Below are positions 24,337-33,356 of a DNA stretch of 64,000 nt, piece by piece. Made by a program: the position numbers and the translations under genes. The DNA is taken from assembly GCF_025655475.1 (NCBI RefSeq), contig NZ_JAHTIK010000001.1, positions 5,553,978 to 5,617,977 of the forward strand, given 5' to 3'. This DNA is from Kitasatospora sp. DSM 101779. GTDB lineage: Bacteria > Actinomycetota > Actinomycetes > Streptomycetales > Streptomycetaceae. Numbering within the stretch: position 1 is the first letter of the stretch; each line of letters opens with the position of its first letter. A model generated the notes under the pieces. The model was not told the DNA's origin and did not search any database. It saw only the letters and a list, made by a program, of their open reading frames with translations.

Positions 24337-26205
24337 GTGCCCGCGACCCCCAGCAATGTGCCAGAGCCCAGCCGGACCGACCCGGCGGTGATCCGCAACT
24401 TCTGCATCATCGCCCACATCGACCACGGCAAGTCGACGCTCGCCGACCGGATGCTGCAGATCACCGGTGTTGTCGACCCGCGGCAGATGCGCGCCCAGTA
24501 CCTCGACCGCATGGACATCGAGCGCGAGCGCGGCATCACCATCAAGTCGCAGGCCGTCCGCCTCCCGTGGGCGCCGAAGACCGGCGCGAACGCGGGTACC
24601 ACGCACATCCTCAATATGATCGACACCCCGGGCCACGTGGACTTCACGTACGAGGTGTCCCGCTCCCTGGCGGCCTGCGAGGGCACCATCCTGGTGGTCG
24701 ACGCGGCCCAGGGCATCGAGGCGCAGACCCTCGCCAACCTCTACCTGGCGCTGGAGAACGACCTCACGATCATCCCGGTCCTCAACAAGATCGACCTGCC
24801 GGCCGCCCAGCCCGAGAAGTACGCGGCGGAGATCGCGCACATCATCGGCTGCGACCCGGAGGACGTGCTCAAGGTCAGCGCCAAGACCGGTCTCGGCGTC
24901 GAGGACCTGCTGGACCACATCGTCGACAACATCCCCGCTCCGGTCGGCGTCAAGGACGCCCCGGCCCGCGCGATGATCTTCGACTCGGTCTACGACTCCT
25001 ACCGCGGCGTGGTCACCTACGTCCGTGTCGTCGACGGCCAGCTCACCAAGCGCGAGCGCATCGCGATGATGTCCACCGGCGCCACCCACGAGCTGCTGGA
25101 GATCGGCGTCATCTCGCCGGAGCCGAAGGTCGCGGACGGCCTGGGCGTCGGCGAGGTGGGCTACATCATCACCGGTGTGAAGGACGTCCGGCAGTCCAAG
25201 GTCGGTGACACGATCACCTCCATGCACAAGGGCGCCACCGAGGCGCTGGGCGGCTACAAGGACCCGCGCCCGATGGTGTTCTCCGGCCTCTACCCGCTGG
25301 ACGGCTCGGACTACCCGCTGCTGCGCGACGCCCTCGACAAGCTGCGCCTGAACGACGCCGCGCTGGTCTACGAGCCGGAGACCTCGGTCGCCCTCGGCTT
25401 CGGCTACCGCTGCGGCTTCCTCGGCCTGCTGCACCTGGAGATCATCCGGGAGCGCCTGGAGCGCGAGTTCAACCTCGACCTGATCTCCACCGCCCCGAAC
25501 GTGATCTACCGGGTGGTCATGGAGGACGGCACCGAGCACACCGTCACCAACCCGAGCGAGTTCCCCACCGGCAAGATCGCCGAGGTGTTCGAGCCGGTGG
25601 TGCGCGGCACCATCCTGGCGCCGAACGAGTTCGTCGGCGCGATCATGGAGCTCTGCCAGTCCCGCCGCGGCAGCCTGCAGGGCATGGACTACCTCTCCGA
25701 GGACCGTGTCGAGCTGCGGTACACCCTGCCGCTCGCGGAGATCGTCTTCGACTTCTTCGACCAGCTGAAGTCCAAGACCCGCGGCTACGCCTCGCTGGAC
25801 TACGAGCCCATCGGCGAGCAGTCCGCCAACCTGGTGAAGGTCGACATCCTGCTGCACGGTGACGCGGTGGACGCGTTCTCCGCGATCGTTCACAAGGACA
25901 AGGCCTACAACTACGGCGTCATGATGGCGGGCAAGCTGCAGAAGCTGATCCCCCGTCAGCAGTTCGAGGTGCCGATCCAGGCCGCCATCGGCTCCCGGGT
26001 CATCGCCCGCGAGACCGTCCGTGCGATCCGCAAGGACGTCCTCGCCAAGTGCTACGGCGGTGACATCTCCCGCAAGCGGAAGCTGCTGGAGAAGCAGAAG
26101 GAGGGCAAGAAGCGCATGAAGATGGTTGGCCGGGTGGAGGTCCCGCAGGAGGCCTTCATCGCCGCGCTGTCCACCGACGCGGAAGCCCCCAAGGAGAAGA
26201 AGTAG
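24337..26205 (+). CDS. lepA: Elongation factor 4 (LepA)
   Basis: A 622-residue ribosomal GTPase. G1 AHIDHGKST, the G2 region [11 protein letters not shown]3 DTPGHVDF and G4 NKID are all present, followed by domains II, III and V and the LepA-specific C-terminal domain with [20 protein letters not shown]. It acts on stalled or initiating ribosomes. The GTG start at 24337 gives the conserved actinobacterial N-terminus [22 protein letters not shown]. The region 24046-24336 upstream contains its promoter and two copies of a CCCCGAGCGGCCCC repeat. Confidence 0.98.
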   Translation: MPATPSNVPEPSRTDPAVIRNFCIIAHIDHGKSTLADRMLQITGVVDPRQMRAQYLDRMDIERERGITIKSQAVRLPWAPKTGANAGTTHILNMIDTPGHVDFTYEVSRSLAACEGTILVVDAAQGIEAQTLANLYLALENDLTIIPVLNKIDLPAAQPEKYAAEIAHIIGCDPEDVLKVSAKTGLGVEDLLDHIVDNIPAPVGVKDAPARAMIFDSVYDSYRGVVTYVRVVDGQLTKRERIAMMSTGATHELLEIGVISPEPKVADGLGVGEVGYIITGVKDVRQSKVGDTITSMHKGATEALGGYKDPRPMVFSGLYPLDGSDYPLLRDALDKLRLNDAALVYEPETSVALGFGYRCGFLGLLHLEIIRERLEREFNLDLISTAPNVIYRVVMEDGTEHTVTNPSEFPTGKIAEVFEPVVRGTILAPNEFVGAIMELCQSRRGSLQGMDYLSEDRVELRYTLPLAEIVFDFFDQLKSKTRGYASLDYEPIGEQSANLVKVDILLHGDAVDAFSAIVHKDKAYNYGVMMAGKLQKLIPRQQFEVPIQAAIGSRVIARETVRAIRKDVLAKCYGGDISRKRKLLEKQKEGKKRMKMVGRVEVPQEAFIAALSTDAEAPKEKK

Positions 26206-26220
26206 CGGCAGCAGACTGCA

Positions 26221-26269
26221 AACGGCGGAGGCCGCCGCCCGGGTCGACCGGGCGGCGGCCTCCGCCGTT
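26221..26269 (+). terminator. lepA terminator
   Basis: A perfect 22-bp stem (26221-26242 with 26248-26269; outer end AACGGCGGAG) and a 5-nt loop, followed by TCC. One of the strongest hairpins in the window; it may also stop the convergent sigma-factor gene. Confidence 0.92.
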
Positions 26270-26307
26270 TCCGCACAAAGGGCCTCTCCCCGCACGGGAG
26301 GGCACGC

Positions 26308-27186
26308 TCACTTCACGTGCGTGAGCTTCTCCGGGTTCACCACCACGTACGCCTCGGCGATCCGGCCGTCCGTGACGGTGAAGGCGATCACGCCGGCCAC
26401 CACGCCCGGCGAGGAGTGGATCACCAGGCCGAGCTCGCCGTTGACCTGGGCGAAGGCGACCGTGGCCTCGGCGGTCATGAACTTCGCCACCAGGCCAGCC
26501 ACCAGCCGGGAGACCCGGTCCGCGCCGACGATCGGCCGCACGCCCGCGCTGACCACGCCACCGCCGTCCGAGTGCCAGACGACGTCCGGGTCGAGCACCG
26601 CCAGCAGCGCCTGGAGGTCGCCGCCAGCCGTGGCCGCGGCGAAGGCGCTCACCGCCTGCCGGTGCTCGGCCGGATCGACGGTGCTCCGGCGGCTGCCGTC
26701 CTTGACCCGCCGCCGGGCCCGGGAGGCGAGCTGGCGGGCCGCCTCCGGGCTGCGCTCCAGGGTGGCGGCGATCTCGTCGAAGCCGACCGAGAAGATGTCG
26801 TGCAGGACGAAGGCGGCGCGCTCGGCCGGGCTGAGCTGCTCCATCAGGGTGAGCACCGCCATCGACACCGATTCGCCGAGCTCCGCGAGGTCGGCGGGGG
26901 AGGACTCGTCGGCGACCAGCGGTTCGGGCAGCCACTCGCCGTAGTACTCCTCGCGGCGCACCCGGGCCGAACCGAGCTGGTCGTAGCAGAGCCGGGTGAC
27001 CACGGTGGAGAGGAACGCGCGGGGCTCGGCCACCGCGGCCCGGTCGGCGGACTGCCAGCGCAGCCACGCCTCCTGCAGCACGTCCTCGGCGTCGGCCACC
27101 GAGCCGAGCAGCCGGTAGGCGACGGCGCCCAGGTAGCGCCGGTGGGTCTCGAACGGGTCGGCGAGCGCCGCATCGGTGTCGGTCAC
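26308..27186 (-). CDS. ECF sigma factor with C-terminal SnoaL-like domain (ECF41/SigJ type)
   Basis: A 292-residue extracytoplasmic-function sigma factor. Region 2 is YRLLGSVADAEDVLQEAWLRW, region 4 LSPAERAAFVLHDIFSVGFDEIAATLERSPEAARQLASRARRRV. A ~110-residue SnoaL/NTF2-like extension follows and ends VVNPEKLTHVK, matching the regulatory C-terminus of ECF41 (NPDKL-type motif). In this group the extension replaces a separate anti-sigma factor. The GTG start lies 6 nt after TAGCGT, so the mRNA is probably leaderless. The carboxymuconolactone decarboxylase or oxidoreductase partner usual for ECF41 is not adjacent. Confidence 0.92.
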   Translation of the reverse strand: MTDTDAALADPFETHRRYLGAVAYRLLGSVADAEDVLQEAWLRWQSADRAAVAEPRAFLSTVVTRLCYDQLGSARVRREEYYGEWLPEPLVADESSPADLAELGESVSMAVLTLMEQLSPAERAAFVLHDIFSVGFDEIAATLERSPEAARQLASRARRRVKDGSRRSTVDPAEHRQAVSAFAAATAGGDLQALLAVLDPDVVWHSDGGGVVSAGVRPIVGADRVSRLVAGLVAKFMTAEATVAFAQVNGELGLVIHSSPGVVAGVIAFTVTDGRIAEAYVVVNPEKLTHVK

Positions 27187-27341
27187 CCCGCCACGCTAGC
27201 GCGATCTTCCCCGAGCAGGTCGGACGTCCGCCGCACCTGCGGCCATGACCTGCCCCACAACGGCAGAGCCCATGGCGGCAGCACCCGCTGCAACAGCGCC
27301 CCACGGCAGCAGCAGCCCCGCAGCACCGGGCCCCGGACACA

Positions 27342-27380
27342 CGTCGGGGGAGGTCCGGCGACCCCGGATCTCCCCCGACG
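27342..27380 (-). terminator. Terminator of the ABC exporter operon
   Basis: Perfect 11-bp stem CGTCGGGGGAG/CTCCCCCGACG with a 17-nt loop, 29 nt beyond the stop of the second ABC gene. The remaining gap 27187-27341 shows no gene. Confidence 0.75.
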
Positions 27381-27409
27381 ATCAAGACGCCCGCCGCGGC
27401 GGCGAGGGC

Positions 27410-29389
27410 TCAGTCGACCTCGGCCACCGCCTCGGCGAACTGCGCCTGGTAGAGCCGGGCGTACGCGCCCTCCGCCTCGATCAGTTCGTCGTGCGAGCCC
27501 TGCTCGACGATCGAGCCGTTCTCCATCACCAGGATCACGTCGGCGTCCCGGATGGTGGAGAGCCGGTGCGCGATCACGAAGCTGGTGCGGCCGGTGCGCA
27601 GCCGTGCCATGGCCTTCTGGATGAGCACCTCGGTGCGGGTGTCGACCGAGCTGGTCGCCTCGTCCAGCACCAGGATGGACGGCTGGGCGAGGAACGCCCG
27701 GGCGATCGTGATCAGCTGCTTCTCGCCCGTGCTGACGCCGGTGCCCTCGTCGTCGATCACGGTGTCGTAGCCGTCCGGCAGGGTCCGCACGAAGCGGTCG
27801 ACGTGTGCGGCCTTCGCGGCCTCCACCACCTGCTCGCGGGTGGCGCCCGCGGCGCCGTACGCGATGTTGTCGGCGATGGTGCCGCCGAACAGCCAGGTGT
27901 CCTGGAGCACCATGCCGATGCCGGAGCGCAGCTCCTCGCGGGACATCGCGGCGATGTCGACCCCGTCGAGGGTGATCCGGCCGCCGCTGACCTCGTAGAA
28001 CCGCATCAGCAGGTTGACCAGCGTGGTCTTGCCCGCGCCGGTCGGGCCGACGATGGCGACGGTCTGGCCGGGCTCGACCTTCAGCGACAGGCTCTCGATG
28101 AGCGGCTTCTCGGGCTCGTAGCTGAAGGCGACGTCCTCGAAGGCGACCCGTCCGGCCAGCTCGGCGGGGCGCTCCGGCATGGCCGGCTCCGGGGTCTGCT
28201 CGGGGGCGTCGAGCAGTTCGAAGACCCGCTCCGCGGAGGCCACGCCGGACTGCACCAGGTTCGCCATCGAGGCGACCTGGGTGAGCGGCTGGCTGAACTG
28301 CCGGGAGTACTGGATGAAGGCCTGCACGTCGCCGATGGAGAGCGCACCGCTCGCCACCCGCAGACCGCCGACCACCGCGACCAGCACGTAGTTGAGGTTG
28401 CCGATCAGCATCATGGCCGGCTGGATTATTCCGGAGATGAACTGGGCCCGGAAGCTGGAGTTGCAGAGTGCCTCGTTCTCGCGGCGGAAGATCTCCGCGG
28501 CCTCCTTCTGGCGGCCGAAGGTCTTCACCAGGGTGTGCCCGGTGTACATCTCCTCGATGTGCGCGTTGAGGGCGCCGGTCGTCTTCCACTGGGCGACGAA
28601 CTGCGGCTGCGCCCGCTTGCCGACCCGGGCGGCGACCACGACCGACAGCGGCACCGAGATCAGCGCGATCACGGCCAGCAGCGGGGAGATCCAGAACATC
28701 ATCCCCAGGACGCCGACGATGGTGAGCAGGGAGTTCACCACCTGGCCGGTGGTCTGCTGCATGGACTGGCCGATGTTGTCGATGTCGTTGGTGACCCGGC
28801 TGAGCACCTCGCCGCGGGGCTGCCGGTCGAAGTAGCTGAGCGGCAACCGGGCGATCTTCGCCTCGACGTCGGCGCGCAGTCGGAAGACCGCCCGCTGGAT
28901 GGCGGTGGTGGCGAGCCGTCCCTGGAGGATGCCGAAGACGGCGGAGACCACGTAGATGGCCAGTACCCAGAGCAGCACGGTGCCGATGGCGTCGAAGTCC
29001 ATGCCCTGGCCGGGCGTGAACGGCACGGTGGAGAGCACGTCGGCGATGCCGCCCTGGCCGTCGTGCCGGAGCTCCGCCAGTGCCTGCTGCTCGGACATGC
29101 CGGCCGGGAAGCGGGAACCGACCACGCCGGCGAAGATCAGGTCGGTGGCGCGGCCGAGGACGTACGGGCCGGCGACCGCGCAGCCGATGCTGACGGCGCC
29201 GAGCGCGAGCACGCCGCCCAGCAGCCGGCGTTCGGGGCGGAGCGTGCCGAGCAGCCGCCGGCCGGAGCCCTTGAAGTCCATGGACTTCTCGGCGCCCTGG
29301 CCGCCCATGAAGCGGCCGGGGCCGGCCGGGCCGCGCCGGGCGGCGGCCTCCTGCGAGGCGCTGCGGGGCTTCTGACCGGGGGTGGTCAC
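27410..29389 (-). CDS. Heterodimeric ABC exporter subunit (consensus nucleotide site residues)
   Basis: A 659-residue fused exporter: a transmembrane domain of six helices (about 55-380), then an ATPase domain. Walker A is GPTGAGKTT, Walker B ILVLDEATSSVD with catalytic Glu, and the H-loop is AHRLST, all canonical. The signature loop is degenerate (GVSTGEKQL instead of LSGGQ). The GTG start overlaps the upstream gene's stop by 4 nt (GTGA) and has GGAGG upstream. Read with its partner, this subunit supplies the intact Walker/H-loop half of the active ATP site. Probable lipid or drug exporter; substrate unknown. Confidence 0.93.
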   Translation of the reverse strand: MTTPGQKPRSASQEAAARRGPAGPGRFMGGQGAEKSMDFKGSGRRLLGTLRPERRLLGGVLALGAVSIGCAVAGPYVLGRATDLIFAGVVGSRFPAGMSEQQALAELRHDGQGGIADVLSTVPFTPGQGMDFDAIGTVLLWVLAIYVVSAVFGILQGRLATTAIQRAVFRLRADVEAKIARLPLSYFDRQPRGEVLSRVTNDIDNIGQSMQQTTGQVVNSLLTIVGVLGMMFWISPLLAVIALISVPLSVVVAARVGKRAQPQFVAQWKTTGALNAHIEEMYTGHTLVKTFGRQKEAAEIFRRENEALCNSSFRAQFISGIIQPAMMLIGNLNYVLVAVVGGLRVASGALSIGDVQAFIQYSRQFSQPLTQVASMANLVQSGVASAERVFELLDAPEQTPEPAMPERPAELAGRVAFEDVAFSYEPEKPLIESLSLKVEPGQTVAIVGPTGAGKTTLVNLLMRFYEVSGGRITLDGVDIAAMSREELRSGIGMVLQDTWLFGGTIADNIAYGAAGATREQVVEAAKAAHVDRFVRTLPDGYDTVIDDEGTGVSTGEKQLITIARAFLAQPSILVLDEATSSVDTRTEVLIQKAMARLRTGRTSFVIAHRLSTIRDADVILVMENGSIVEQGSHDELIEAEGAYARLYQAQFAEAVAEVD

Positions 29390-31119
29390 GCCGCCTCCTG
29401 TTCGGTGAGCTGGGAGAGGACGATCTCCCGGTAGGTCGGGTTTTCGGCCATCAGCTGGTGGTGGGTGCCGATACCGACCACGGCGCCCTCGTCGAGGACG
29501 ATGATCCGGTGGGCGTCGCGGATGGTGGAGACCCGCTGGGCGACGATGACGACCGTGGCGTCGGAGGTCTCGGTGGCCAGGGCCCGGCGCAGCTTGGCGT
29601 CGGTGGCGTAGTCGAGGGCCGAGAAGGAGTCGTCGAAGAGGTAGATCTCCGGCTTGCGGACGAGCGCGCGGGCGATCGCCAGGCGCTGGCGCTGGCCGCC
29701 GGAGACGTTGGAGCCGCCCTGGGAGATCGGGGCGTCCAGGCCCTCCGGGAACTTCTCGACGAACTCCTTGGCCTGGGCGGTGGCCAGCGCCTCCCAGAGT
29801 TCCTCGTCGGTGGCCTCGGGCCGGCCGTAGCGGAGGTTGGAGGCGACGGTGCCGGAGAAGAGGTAGGGCTTCTGCGGGACGACGCCGATGACCTCGGACA
29901 GCCGGGTCGGGTCGATCTCCCGGACGTCCACGCCGTTGACCAGCACCTGGCCGCCGGTGGCGTCGAAGAGCCGGGGGACGAGGCCGAGCAGGGTGGACTT
30001 GCCGGAGCCGGTGGAGCCGATGATCGCGGTGGTCTCGCCGGGGCGGGCGAGGATGTCGATGCCGCGTAGCACGGGGGCCTCGGCGCCGGGGTAGCGGAAC
30101 TCCACGTCGCGCAGTTCCAGCCGGCCGCGGCCGTCGAGCTCGGTCACCGGGGCGGTGGGGGCCGCGATGCTCGACTCGGTGGTGAGGACCTCCTGGATGC
30201 GCTCGGCGCAGACCTCGGCGCGCGGCACCATCATGAACATGAAGGTGGCCATCATGACGCTCATGAGGATCTGCATGAGGTAGGAGAGGAAGGCCGTCAG
30301 CGCGCCGATCTGCATGCCGCCGCTGTCGATCCGGTGGGCGCCGAACCAGAGCACGGCGACGCTGGAGATGTTCACCACGGACATCACGGCGGGGAACATG
30401 AACGCCATCAGGCGGCCGACGCGGAGCGACACTTCGGCGAGGTCCTGGTTGGCGCCGCCGAACCGCTCCTGCTCGTGACCGTCCTTCACGAAGGCCCGGA
30501 TCACCCGGATGCCGGTGATCTGCTCGCGCAGGATGCGGTTGACGCCGTCGATGCGCTGCTGCATGCCGCGGAACTGCGGGCGCAGCTTGCGGACCAGCAG
30601 GACGACGACGATGCCGAGCAGCGGGACGACGGCGAGCAGCAGTGCGGAGAGCGGGACGTCCTGGTTGAGCGCCATGACGATGCCGCCGACGCACATGATG
30701 GGTGCGGCCACCATCAGGGTGAACGCCATCAGCACCAGCATCTGGATCTGCTGGACGTCGTTGGTGGTGCGGGTGATCAGCGAGGGGGCGCCGAACTGGC
30801 CGAGCTCGCGGCTGGAGAAGCCCTGGACCCGGTCGAAGACGGTGGCACGGAGGTCCCGCCCGATGCCCATCGCCGTCCGGGCGCCGAAGTAGACGGCGCA
30901 GATCGAGCAGACGGCCTGGGCGAGCGAGACGGCGATCATCACGCCGCCGATCTGCAGGATGTAGCCGGTGTCGCCCTTGATCACGCCGTTGTCGATGATG
31001 TCGGCGTTCAGCGTGGGCAGGTACAGGGCACCGATGGTGGAGACGAGCTGGAGCAGGACCAGCAGCAGGATCGGTTGGCGGTAGGGCCCCAGATGGGCCC
31101 GCAACAGTCTGATCAGCAC
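29386..31119 (-). CDS. Heterodimeric ABC exporter subunit (degenerate nucleotide site residues)
   Basis: A 577-residue fused exporter with six helices and an ATPase domain. Walker A is GSTGSGKST and the signature NVSGGQRQRL is canonical. Walker B reads IYLFDDSFSALD, with Asp replacing the catalytic Glu, and the switch His is Gln (AQRVST). These are the marks of the degenerate member of TM287/288- or BmrCD-type heterodimers. Start 31119 (GTG) fits the family N-terminus MLIRLLRAHLGPYRQP. First gene of a two-gene operon, with a 14-bp palindrome upstream. Confidence 0.93.
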   Translation of the reverse strand: MLIRLLRAHLGPYRQPILLLVLLQLVSTIGALYLPTLNADIIDNGVIKGDTGYILQIGGVMIAVSLAQAVCSICAVYFGARTAMGIGRDLRATVFDRVQGFSSRELGQFGAPSLITRTTNDVQQIQMLVLMAFTLMVAAPIMCVGGIVMALNQDVPLSALLLAVVPLLGIVVVLLVRKLRPQFRGMQQRIDGVNRILREQITGIRVIRAFVKDGHEQERFGGANQDLAEVSLRVGRLMAFMFPAVMSVVNISSVAVLWFGAHRIDSGGMQIGALTAFLSYLMQILMSVMMATFMFMMVPRAEVCAERIQEVLTTESSIAAPTAPVTELDGRGRLELRDVEFRYPGAEAPVLRGIDILARPGETTAIIGSTGSGKSTLLGLVPRLFDATGGQVLVNGVDVREIDPTRLSEVIGVVPQKPYLFSGTVASNLRYGRPEATDEELWEALATAQAKEFVEKFPEGLDAPISQGGSNVSGGQRQRLAIARALVRKPEIYLFDDSFSALDYATDAKLRRALATETSDATVVIVAQRVSTIRDAHRIIVLDEGAVVGIGTHHQLMAENPTYREIVLSQLTEQEAA

Positions 31120-31142
31120 CGTGACACTCTCGTCCTCGACGC

Positions 31143-31156
31143 GGATGCGCGCATCC
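31143..31156. promoter_or_regulatory. Palindrome upstream of the ABC exporter operon
   Basis: GGATGCGCGCATCC is a perfect 14-bp palindrome, 24 bp upstream of the first ABC gene start. It could bind a dimeric regulator or be chance in this base composition. No regulator gene is adjacent. Confidence 0.35.
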
Positions 31157-31265
31157 TCATTTAGGTCTACTCGCGACTGGGTATTTCGTGCTAGGACCGC
31201 CTCAGTCGCCGGGGCGGATCCTCCTGCACTGCAGCTCCGGCGGTGTGCCAGCTGTCCGGACCCCC

Positions 31266-31328
31266 TTACGGAACGGCCGATCACGCCCTAGGCTGCTGCC
31301 TGGTTCTTGTTACTTGCTGGTTAACAAG
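31266..31328 (+). promoter_or_regulatory. Promoter and operator candidate for the acyl-CoA synthetase gene
   Basis: TTACGG (31266-31271), a 17-nt spacer and TAGGCT (31289-31294) form a plausible promoter. CTTGTTA (31306-31312) and TAACAAG (31322-31328) form an inverted repeat with a 9-bp spacer just downstream of the expected start site. AT-rich operators like this stand out here and are typical of TetR-family fatty-acid regulators. The regulator is not encoded in the window. Confidence 0.55.
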
Positions 31329-31400
31329 GCGGGCCGGGCCCGGTCGCCCCCACGGCCGCCCGTCCCTCACCCTCGGCCACCCGCCCCCCGGAGGTCCTCG

Positions 31401-33299
31401 TTGAGTTCCGTGCAGTCCATGATCGAGCGGCGTCCGCCCTCCGTGGCCCATCTCTTCCTCAGCAGGGTAAAGGCCACGCCCGACGGTGAGGCCTACCGGT
31501 ACCCCGTGCCGGTCGACGAGCATGCCGCCGACGGCGCGCCCGGTGCCGAGCAGTGGCGCTCGCTGACCTGGGCGCAGACCGCGGAGCGGGTCAGAGCGGT
31601 CGCGGCCGGCCTGATGTCGCTCGGTATCGAGGCCGAGGACCGCGTGGCGGTCTCCTCGACCACCCGGGTCGAGTGGATCATCGCGGACCTCGGGAACATG
31701 TGCGCCGGCGCTGCCACCACCACCGTGTACCCCAGTACCAATGCGGACGAAACGGCGTTCATCCTCGCCAACTCGGCCAGTCGGGCGATGTTCGCCGAGA
31801 ACGAGAAGCAGCTGGCCAAGGCGGTCGACCGGAAGGCCGAGCTGCCCGCCCTCGAAACGGTGATCCTCTTCGACGCCCCCGCCGGGCAGCCGGAGACGGC
31901 CGGCCTGACCGTTCTCACCCTGGCGGAGCTGGAGGAACGCGGCGCCGCCTACCTCGTCGACCACCCCGACGCGGTCGACAAGGCCGTCGACGCACTGGAG
32001 CCCGAGCAGCTCGCCACCCTCATCTACACCTCCGGCACCACCGGCCGCCCCAAGGGCGTGCGCCTGGTGCACGACTGCTGGTCCTACGAGGGACTGGCGC
32101 AGGAGCAGAGCGGGCTGCTGCGCGCCGACGACGTGCAGTTCATGTGGCTGCCGCTGTCGCACGTCTTCGGCAAGACGCTGATCTCCGGCCAGATCGCCAC
32201 CGGCCACGTGATGGCGGTGGACGGTCGGGTGGACCGGATCATCCACAACCTGCCGGCGATCCGGCCGACCCTGATGGCCTCCGCCCCGCGCATCTTCGAG
32301 AAGGTCTACAACGGCATCGCGGGCAAGGCCCGGGCCGAGGGCGGCGCCAAGTACAAGATCTTCCTGTGGGCGGCCAAGGTCGCCCGTGACTACGCCCGCA
32401 CCACCCAGGCCAACCAGATCGCCACCGGCACGGCCTCCGCGCCGTTCGCGCTGAGCCTGCAGCACAAGCTCGCCGACAAGCTGGTGTACGCCAAGATCCG
32501 CGCCGCGTTCGGCGGCCGGATGCGCGGCTCGGTCTCCGGCAGCGCCGCGCTCGCCCCCGAGATCGGCTTCTTCTTCATGGGCGCCGGCGTGCCGATCCTG
32601 GAGGGCTACGGCCTGACGGAGACCTCGGCCGGCTCCACCGTCAACCGCGACGGCGCGACGCGCGTCGGCACGGTCGGCCTGCCGCTGCCCGGCACCGAGG
32701 TCCGGATCGCCGAGGACGGCGAGATCCTGCTCCGCGGCCCCGGCGTCATGCGCGGCTACCACCAGCTGCCCGAGCAGACCGCCGAGGTGCTGGAGCCGGA
32801 CGGCTGGTTCCACACCGGCGACATCGGCGAGCTCGACAAGGACGGCTACCTGCGGATCACCGACCGCAAGAAGGACATGTTCAAGACCTCGGGCGGCAAG
32901 TACGTCGCACCCAGCGAGGTCGAGGGCAAGTTCAAGGCCATCTGTCCGTTCGTGAGCAACATCCTGGTCATCGGCAACCAGCGGAACTTCTGCACCGCGC
33001 TGATCGGCCTGGACGAGACCGTGCTCATGCCGTGGGCCGCCGAGCACGGCCTGGCCGGCAAGAGCTACGCCGAGGTGGTCGCCGCTCCGGAGACCAAGGA
33101 GCTCATCGAGGGCTTCGTGAAGCGCCTCAACGGCGAGCTGCAGCGCTGGCAGACGATCAAGAAGTTCACCCTGCTGCCGCGCGACCTCGACATCGAGCAC
33201 GGCGAGCTGACCCCGAGCCTCAAGATCAAGCGGCCGGTGGTCGAGCGCGAGTACGCCGACGCCATCACCGACATGTACGCCGGGTCCAACGAGGCCTGA
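31401..33299 (+). CDS. fadD: Long-chain fatty acid-CoA ligase (AMP-forming)
   Basis: A 632-residue adenylate-forming enzyme. The P-loop motif is TLIYTSGTTGRPKGV. YGLTETSAGSTV and FHTGDIGELDKDGYLRITDRKKDMFKTSGGKYVAPSEVE are the A5 and A7-A8 motifs, and LTPSLKIKRPVVE carries the A10 lysine. It activates long-chain fatty acids to acyl-CoA via acyl-adenylates. A TTG start at 31401 is chosen because GGAGG lies 6 nt upstream; an ATG 18 nt further in has no Shine-Dalgarno at suitable distance. Probably controlled by the inverted repeat upstream. Confidence 0.92.
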   Translation: MSSVQSMIERRPPSVAHLFLSRVKATPDGEAYRYPVPVDEHAADGAPGAEQWRSLTWAQTAERVRAVAAGLMSLGIEAEDRVAVSSTTRVEWIIADLGNMCAGAATTTVYPSTNADETAFILANSASRAMFAENEKQLAKAVDRKAELPALETVILFDAPAGQPETAGLTVLTLAELEERGAAYLVDHPDAVDKAVDALEPEQLATLIYTSGTTGRPKGVRLVHDCWSYEGLAQEQSGLLRADDVQFMWLPLSHVFGKTLISGQIATGHVMAVDGRVDRIIHNLPAIRPTLMASAPRIFEKVYNGIAGKARAEGGAKYKIFLWAAKVARDYARTTQANQIATGTASAPFALSLQHKLADKLVYAKIRAAFGGRMRGSVSGSAALAPEIGFFFMGAGVPILEGYGLTETSAGSTVNRDGATRVGTVGLPLPGTEVRIAEDGEILLRGPGVMRGYHQLPEQTAEVLEPDGWFHTGDIGELDKDGYLRITDRKKDMFKTSGGKYVAPSEVEGKFKAICPFVSNILVIGNQRNFCTALIGLDETVLMPWAAEHGLAGKSYAEVVAAPETKELIEGFVKRLNGELQRWQTIKKFTLLPRDLDIEHGELTPSLKIKRPVVEREYADAITDMYAGSNEA

Positions 33300-33307
33300 C
33301 GCCCGCC

Positions 33308-33346
33308 GTCCCGTACGGCTCCGGGGCAACCCGAGCCGTACGGGAC
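33308..33346 (+). terminator. fadD terminator, overlapping the hemW -10 region
   Basis: Perfect 14-bp stem GTCCCGTACGGCTC/GAGCCGTACGGGAC with an 11-nt loop. The last bases of the 3' arm are part of GACAAT, the likely -10 box of hemW, so the two signals share sequence. Confidence 0.8.
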
Positions 33347-33356
33347 AATGGGGGGT

